64,000 bases of DNA from assembly GCA_009693235.1 (NCBI GenBank), contig SHXR01000006.1, positions 1-64,000 of the forward strand, written 5' to 3'. The stretch comes from Betaproteobacteria bacterium. Lineage in GTDB: Bacteria; Pseudomonadota; Gammaproteobacteria; Burkholderiales; SG8-39. The position numbers were made by a program, and so were the translations under genes. Shown here one piece after another: positions 59,002 to 64,000 of this stretch. The notes below the pieces were generated by a model. That model was given only the letters and a program-made list of their open reading frames with translations. It did not search any database and was not told the origin of the DNA. The stretch's first letter is position 1, and every line of letters starts with the position of its first letter.

Positions 59002-60444
59002 CTAGGCCGTCCCACCAACCGTCAGCGCATCGATGCGAAGCGTTGGTTGACCCACCCCCACCGGCACGCTTTGACCGTCCTTGCCGCATACGCCCACACC
59101 GGTATCGAGTTCAAGATCATTGCCCACCATTGACACCCGGGTGAGCGCATCCGGACCATTGCCAATCAGGGTTGCCCCCTTGACTGGATAAGTCACCCTG
59201 CCGTTCTCGATCATGTAAGCCTCGGTACACGAGAACACGAATTTACCGCTCGTAATATCGACCTGGCCACCACCGAAGCTCACTGCATAGAGCCCCGAAC
59301 TGACGCTCCGGATAATTTCTTCCGGGGGCGTTTTACCTGCCAGCATGTAGGTGTTGGTCATCCTCGGCAGCACCATATGGGCGAATGACTCGCGCCGCCC
59401 GTTGCCGGTGACCGGCATTTTCATCAGGCGCGCATTGAGGGTGTCTTGGATATAACCTTTCAGCACGCCGTTCTCAATGAGTACATTGCATTGCGTGGGA
59501 TTGCCCTCATCATCGATACTGAGCGAACCGCGGCGTCCGGGCAACGTGCCATCATCGACCACCGTCACACCCTTGGCAGCAACGCGCTTGCCGATCTTGC
59601 CGGAGAACGCCGAGCTGCCGCGCCGATTGAAATCCCCCTCCAGACCGTGCCCCACTGCTTCATGCAGCAGCACGCCCGGCCATCCGGGTCCCAGGACGAC
59701 CGTCATGGTGCCGGCTGGTGCGGGCCGCGATTCCAGATTGATGAGCGCCTGATCGACCGCCGCTTTTGCGTATTCGCGCAAACGTTCCTCGGTAAAATAG
59801 CCGTAATCCGATCGTCCGCCACCGCCTGAGCTGCCCTGCTCACGCCGGCCATTCTGCTCGGCAATCACCGACAGCGAAATGCGCACGAGCGGACGCACGT
59901 CGGCACCCATCACCCCATCGGATCGCGCGACCAGGATCACCTCGAACACGCTGGCGAGCGAGGCCATGACCTGCACGACCCGCGGATCCATGGCCCGACA
60001 CATGCGTTCCAAGCGTTCGAGCAGGCTCACCTTCTCAGCGTCGCCAAGCGAATCGAGGGGGTCGCGTGGCTCGTAGAGTGCCCGTGCCTGACCACTACGA
60101 ATCGCCGGCGCCTTGCCCCGCGAGCCATGCAAGGCGATCGAACGGGTGGTGGTCGCGGCAGCCAACAGCGCGGGCATGCTGATCTCGTCCGAATACGCAA
60201 ACGCGGTCTTCTCACCAGTGATCGCCCGCACACCGACGCCTTGCTCGATCGAAAAGCTTCCTGATTTGACGATGCCTTCCTCGAGACTCCAGCCCTCGCT
60301 GGTCGCGTGCTGAAAATACAGGTCGGCGAAATCGAGGTCGCGCTTCATCAGTTCGCCAAATACTCGGGAGAGCTGCGAGGCATCGAGCGAATAGGGTGCC
60401 AACAAGGTCGATTCGGCGGTCTTAAGCAGGCTCACTTGAGTCAT
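59002..60444 (-). CDS. tldD: Metalloprotease TldD
   Basis: A 480-residue protein of the TldD/PmbA family, full length. The zinc site is [15 protein letters not shown], the HExxxH motif of the family. With TldE (PmbA), encoded elsewhere, TldD forms a heterodimeric protease that removes leader peptides and unfolded segments. It is conserved in proteobacteria next to a nitrilase-family gene and yhdP, as here. Its stop codon lies in the right target copy of MITE-8. Confidence 0.95.
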   Translation of the reverse strand: MTQVSLLKTAESTLLAPYSLDASQLSRVFGELMKRDLDFADLYFQHATSEGWSLEEGIVKSGSFSIEQGVGVRAITGEKTAFAYSDEISMPALLAAATTTRSIALHGSRGKAPAIRSGQARALYEPRDPLDSLGDAEKVSLLERLERMCRAMDPRVVQVMASLASVFEVILVARSDGVMGADVRPLVRISLSVIAEQNGRREQGSSGGGGRSDYGYFTEERLREYAKAAVDQALINLESRPAPAGTMTVVLGPGWPGVLLHEAVGHGLEGDFNRRGSSAFSGKIGKRVAAKGVTVVDDGTLPGRRGSLSIDDEGNPTQCNVLIENGVLKGYIQDTLNARLMKMPVTGNGRRESFAHMVLPRMTNTYMLAGKTPPEEIIRSVSSGLYAVSFGGGQVDITSGKFVFSCTEAYMIENGRVTYPVKGATLIGNGPDALTRVSMVGNDLELDTGVGVCGKDGQSVPVGVGQPTLRIDALTVGGTA

Positions 60445-60580
60445 TGGCTCTCGCTATTCAGGGCGTCAGCGGCCATCCACAGGTCGATGGCGGCTCGGTG
60501 TAGGGAAGATCCGGAAGAGGCGTCACCCAAGATCCGGATGCCGTAGGCGAATTCTACTCGCCCGGGCCGTTGCTTCGCGC

Positions 60581-61384
60581 TCAAAGTCGGCGATGCTCAA
60601 GCGCAGGCAGGCTGGATCGCACACGGTTCAACACCGCAGGATCCAATTCGGCGGTCAACACCGCCTCGCCGCTCGCCCGTTCGGTGAGGATGGTGCCCCA
60701 CGGGTCGATGATCATGGTATGGCCATGCGTCTCGCGACCATTGGGATGATGTCCGCCCTGGGCGGGTGCCAGGACGTACGCTTGATTCTCGATGGCGCGT
60801 GCCCGCAGCAACACTTCCCAGTGGGCGCGGCCAGTGGTGGCGGTAAAGGCCGATGGCACCAGAATGATGTCGACCCTGCCCAATCCGCGATACAACTCAG
60901 GGAATCGTACGTCATAGCAAATGGTGAGGGCCACGCGACCGAAGGGCGTATCGATCGCAAGCGGCGTTGCACCCGGTTCGATGGTATTCGCCTCGCGATA
61001 GCGCTCATTGCCGGATTCAAACCCAAAGAGGTGAATCTTGTCATAGCGGGCAACCCGCTCACCTTGATCGTTGTAGACGAGGCAGGCACTCCGCACTTTA
61101 TCGGCGGCCGACGTGACCAGCGGCACACACCCACCGACCAGCCAGACACCTTCGCGCCGCGCCGTGTCGGCGAGAAATGATTGAATCGGCCCATCACCGT
61201 CTGCTTCGCGGACCGTGAGCTTGTCGCGCTCGGTCATGCCGAGAATGCAGAAATACTCGGGCAGCACGACCAATTGGGCCCCACGCGCGGCCGCCTGATG
61301 GACCAGTCGGCCCGCAGCGTCGAGATTTTCAGCGACGATCGGTGTCGAGACCATTTGAATGGCCGCCACGATGCTGTTGTTCAT
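60581..61384 (-). CDS. Carbon-nitrogen hydrolase (Nit/omega-amidase-like)
   Basis: A 267-residue nitrilase-superfamily enzyme. The catalytic triad fits Glu43 (LPEYF), Lys116 (RYDKIHLF) and Cys156 (LTICYDVRFPELY). It resembles Nit1-type deaminated-glutathione amidases and omega-amidases. The position between tldD and yhdP is common in betaproteobacteria. The 136-base gap to tldD shows no feature. Confidence 0.92.
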   Translation of the reverse strand: MNNSIVAAIQMVSTPIVAENLDAAGRLVHQAAARGAQLVVLPEYFCILGMTERDKLTVREADGDGPIQSFLADTARREGVWLVGGCVPLVTSAADKVRSACLVYNDQGERVARYDKIHLFGFESGNERYREANTIEPGATPLAIDTPFGRVALTICYDVRFPELYRGLGRVDIILVPSAFTATTGRAHWEVLLRARAIENQAYVLAPAQGGHHPNGRETHGHTMIIDPWGTILTERASGEAVLTAELDPAVLNRVRSSLPALEHRRL

Positions 61385-61454
61385 TGACGACCATCGCTAT
61401 TGGGGCCGCGCCGTGCAGACCGTATCGGTCCCATAGATAACGAAACCGACATCA

Positions 61455-64000
61455 TCACTGCCCGACCGGGGTATCGGTCGCCGAATTCGGCGCCCGAAAC
61501 AGCGAGATGCGCTCCACTTTCGGATCACCCCAACTTCCGGTAACCGCGTATTCATGGGCGAGCAACCGACCGATCGGATCGCGCAGCAAACGCTGTGCAA
61601 TGAACGTCCCGAGTCCGACCAGTGGATTCAGCAGTGCAAGGCCTGCGACGGCGGCAACACTGTCCCCGATGATCGGCACGACGCGAACTTTCAACGTTTG
61701 CGTCTCATTATCGAGATCGACCGAGCCGGCAATGCCGACGCCGGCGGAGGGCCCAACCATGCGGAATTCACTGGTCGACATGATGCCCCTCTCAATCGAT
61801 GCGATGGCATTGATCTCATCGAACGAAAACCCATCGCTGAACACATCGCGAAAATCCAGCGTCAAACGCCGTGGCAACGACTGCAGGCTAAGCACGCCAA
61901 GCAAGCGCGCGATGCCAGGTTCGGCCTTCAGAAATCGTCCCGATTCCGCCTTGAGGGTGAGATTCCCCGTTAGCGTCGGGTAGTGAATGCGCGTGGGTGG
62001 ACCAGACCATCCGAATTGACCGGTGAGCTTTGCCTGCGCCCCCGAGACCGCACCTGGCTGGCCGATTCGCGCAAGATAACCGCCGACGTCACTCACTTCG
62101 GCCACCACATCGAGTTCGGTGCGGTCGCCGCGATCCGGCGGCTGCCAAAGCCCTTTGGCATTGATGGTTCCCTCGGGCGCCGATAGGGTGGCCTGATGCA
62201 CCCGCCATCCCGTCTTTTCGTTGATCGCAGTGAGTTCCAGACGCCCGAACTGCTTGCCGTACGCGGCAAAGGACTCGACAAAAATATCGAGCCCCGGCAA
62301 CTCCCGCACGATGACAGTTTCGGGCGCCCCTTCCGGTGTGACCGACTCAGGCAGATCGAAATGCTTGAAGCGGGCAATCATCCGGCCATCCCGTTCATTC
62401 AGCCAACGAAGGTCGCCGGCAAGTTCGCGGGCCTGAATGGAAGCGGCCCAACCGTCTGGCACCAGATCGACGCGAAACTGTGCATTATGAATCCGCCGTC
62501 CGGCCACCAAGAGCTCGGCGACCCGCATCGTTATCGGTCCAGTCGACAATTGGTTCGCCGCAGCGGGCCCGGCCGCGCCGAGCTTCTGCAAGACCGGCAT
62601 CAGTTGATCGAGATCGAGCGTGCCGAGATTGCCACTCACGCTAAGGAACGACCGATCAGGCAGGACGGCGGCAACGTCCCCCAACGTCAGCACCGCGCGA
62701 TCGAGGATGACTTCTTTCTGCTCGGGCCGAAACTGTGCGAGCCCCTTCACCAAAGGGCCAAGCGACACTTGCATATGGTTGCGTAGCTGCGGCCCTTTGC
62801 CGCCGGGCGATTCAACAATGTTTCGTTCGAGCTTGAACGCCATGCTCGCCTCGGGCGTTTTGCCGAAGGGCGCGGGCAGTGCGATTTGCGCGCCCTGGAG
62901 CGTCGAATCAATCGACAGATCAAATGTAGACCGGGTCACATTGAGCTGTGCGCTATAACGCGCCGCCCCTGACAGGTACTCGCCAAGCGGCACCGAGTAG
63001 GCTCGTTTCACCGCATCGATACCGACCGACCCCTGCGCCGCAACGCGCAGCGAGCCGTCGCGCGCGCTGAGATCGATGCGGACCGGGCCACCCAGGTATT
63101 CGGCGGTGAGGCCTGTTGCGCTGATGGCACGATCCTGAAATTCCAGCTTGCCGGCAAGTTTGTTGATCGGTGCCGCGTCGGCCGCCATGACGAGCTGATT
63201 GCCCATTAACTCGAAGGTGCCGCGGGCATCGATCTGATCGATCCGTCGCAATGGAATCTTCAGCGCCAAGCCAAGGCGGCCACGGCCCTGTGCAGTGGCG
63301 GCGCCGATAGCCGCGCCGATCGTCGTGCTAAGCGGGCTTTCTGCGATGTAACGTAAAAAATCGGGTGTGGATCCCATCGCGGTCGAATTGACCAGGAGCT
63401 CCGGATCACCATTGTCGAGATCCGGCGATCGAACATGCGTCGCACCGATTTCAACGCCGTACATCCGACCGCGTTGCGCCTGCACATCCAGCGACGTACC
63501 GCGAATCGCCACGTCACCATGGACCCCTTGAAACGGCGGGAAGTCGGGGGCGACCTTCAAGGTCATCGCACTCGCCTTGGCGCTCACCTGAAAGATGCCG
63601 TGCTGGTCCTCCCGGAAGGGAAAATGAAAGACCTCGCCCTTGATGCGCACGCGTCCATCGGTCGCATTGCCGGCGAGAAAGGCGTCCTTTAGCCAGGTTG
63701 CGGTCTTCGGATCCAGGCCGGGAATGTATTTGTAGATGGCACGCGGTTCCGCATTGGGAATGCGGAGGTCCAGATCGATGTAGCCGGGCGAGTCGGGCAG
63801 CGCGTGCCAAGCCACACTACCCACGATCGTCGCCTCGCGATTGACCAGCCGAATGGCCGGTATTTTCAGTTCAAACTGCGGCGCACCCGGCTTGTTCGGC
63901 ATGGACCAGTTCGCCTGCACCGTGACCGCATCGAAATCGACCGCATCGGTCCAACGAAGCGCGTAGGGATATGCGAGTCGCACGTGGTCGCCACTGATCG
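61455..64000 (-). CDS. yhdP: YhdP family (AsmA-like) envelope lipid transport protein, C-terminal ~848 codons
   Basis: The frame is open to the window edge, so the N-terminal membrane anchor and about 400 residues lie outside. The visible part has long stretches of beta-rich sequence typical of the AsmA-like bridge proteins and a C-terminal region such as LRDPIGRLLAHEYAVTGSWG. YhdP-type proteins span the periplasm and move phospholipid between membranes. The track start at 63983 is an internal GTG, because codons continue upstream of it. It is followed on the same strand by the nitrilase gene. Confidence 0.9.
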   Translation of the reverse strand, partial: ISGDHVRLAYPYALRWTDAVDFDAVTVQANWSMPNKPGAPQFELKIPAIRLVNREATIVGSVAWHALPDSPGYIDLDLRIPNAEPRAIYKYIPGLDPKTATWLKDAFLAGNATDGRVRIKGEVFHFPFREDQHGIFQVSAKASAMTLKVAPDFPPFQGVHGDVAIRGTSLDVQAQRGRMYGVEIGATHVRSPDLDNGDPELLVNSTAMGSTPDFLRYIAESPLSTTIGAAIGAATAQGRGRLGLALKIPLRRIDQIDARGTFELMGNQLVMAADAAPINKLAGKLEFQDRAISATGLTAEYLGGPVRIDLSARDGSLRVAAQGSVGIDAVKRAYSVPLGEYLSGAARYSAQLNVTRSTFDLSIDSTLQGAQIALPAPFGKTPEASMAFKLERNIVESPGGKGPQLRNHMQVSLGPLVKGLAQFRPEQKEVILDRAVLTLGDVAAVLPDRSFLSVSGNLGTLDLDQLMPVLQKLGAAGPAAANQLSTGPITMRVAELLVAGRRIHNAQFRVDLVPDGWAASIQARELAGDLRWLNERDGRMIARFKHFDLPESVTPEGAPETVIVRELPGLDIFVESFAAYGKQFGRLELTAINEKTGWRVHQATLSAPEGTINAKGLWQPPDRGDRTELDVVAEVSDVGGYLARIGQPGAVSGAQAKLTGQFGWSGPPTRIHYPTLTGNLTLKAESGRFLKAEPGIARLLGVLSLQSLPRRLTLDFRDVFSDGFSFDEINAIASIERGIMSTSEFRMVGPSAGVGIAGSVDLDNETQTLKVRVVPIIGDSVAAVAGLALLNPLVGLGTFIAQRLLRDPIGRLLAHEYAVTGSWGDPKVERISLFRAPNSATDTPVGQ

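Overview
This window looks like the chromosome of a GC-rich betaproteobacterium, probably of the Burkholderiales. The grounds are three orphan tripartite-tricarboxylate (Bug/TctC-type) binding proteins, three complete TRAP transporters, a Liv-type ABC transporter, many dioxygenase, CoA-ligase and CoA-transferase genes, and the conserved block tldD - carbon-nitrogen hydrolase - yhdP at the right end. This is inference from gene content. No rRNA, tRNA, CRISPR array or prophage was seen.

Layout. 1-145: the end of an IS5-family insertion sequence with the first codons of its transposase, inserted in a molybdenum hydroxylase (coxL-like) gene. 146-4131 (minus): an operon with a Bug receptor, a two-subunit TPP decarboxylase, an extradiol-type VOC dioxygenase (frameshifted) and the broken coxL-like gene. 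4327-11273: an FAD monooxygenase, an intact and a decayed Bug receptor, a decayed membrane sulfatase, an enolase-superfamily enzyme and dgkA. 11412-21499: a GST, two TRAP operons, a metallo-hydrolase, a CMD protein, an SCP2-like protein, an alpha/beta hydrolase and an SDR. 21636-32927 (minus): a long catabolic block with a quinone oxidoreductase, livJ-F-MG-H, two DUF35/thiolase-like pairs, a zinc alcohol dehydrogenase and an SMP-30 lactonase. 33003-44866: an MmgE/PrpD protein, an acyl-CoA ligase, an Ldh-type dehydrogenase, coxE and coxG, a Liv-type binding protein, an amidase, a GMC oxidoreductase and a CaiB-type CoA-transferase. 44840-46556: a degraded two-component system. 46825-52642: an oxidoreductase, a deacetylase, a GlcG protein, an HpaB-type monooxygenase and two VOC dioxygenases. 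52893-58912: an EF-G-like GTPase, a CDGSH protein and a cupin/TRAP operon. 59002-64000: tldD, nitrilase and yhdP.

The transporters (Bug, TRAP, Liv) would import organic acids, aromatics or acyl compounds. The ligase, CoA-transferase, thiolase-like/DUF35 pairs, dehydrogenases and ring-cleaving enzymes would degrade them. The substrates cannot be read from the sequence.

The most distinctive signal is a family of eight dispersed palindromic elements of about 90-120 bp. Their terminal inverted repeats match the end of the IS5-family element at position 145. They are flanked by 4-bp TA-centred duplications (CTAG, TTAA, CTAT/ATAG) and sit repeatedly on stop codons, next to start codons or beside ribosome binding sites. 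They look like MITEs mobilised by the IS at the left edge. The same window carries many disrupted genes: one IS disruption, five genes with small indels, one response regulator without an output domain and one SDR without its normal stop. Several indels lie in homopolymers, so real decay and assembly error must be separated.
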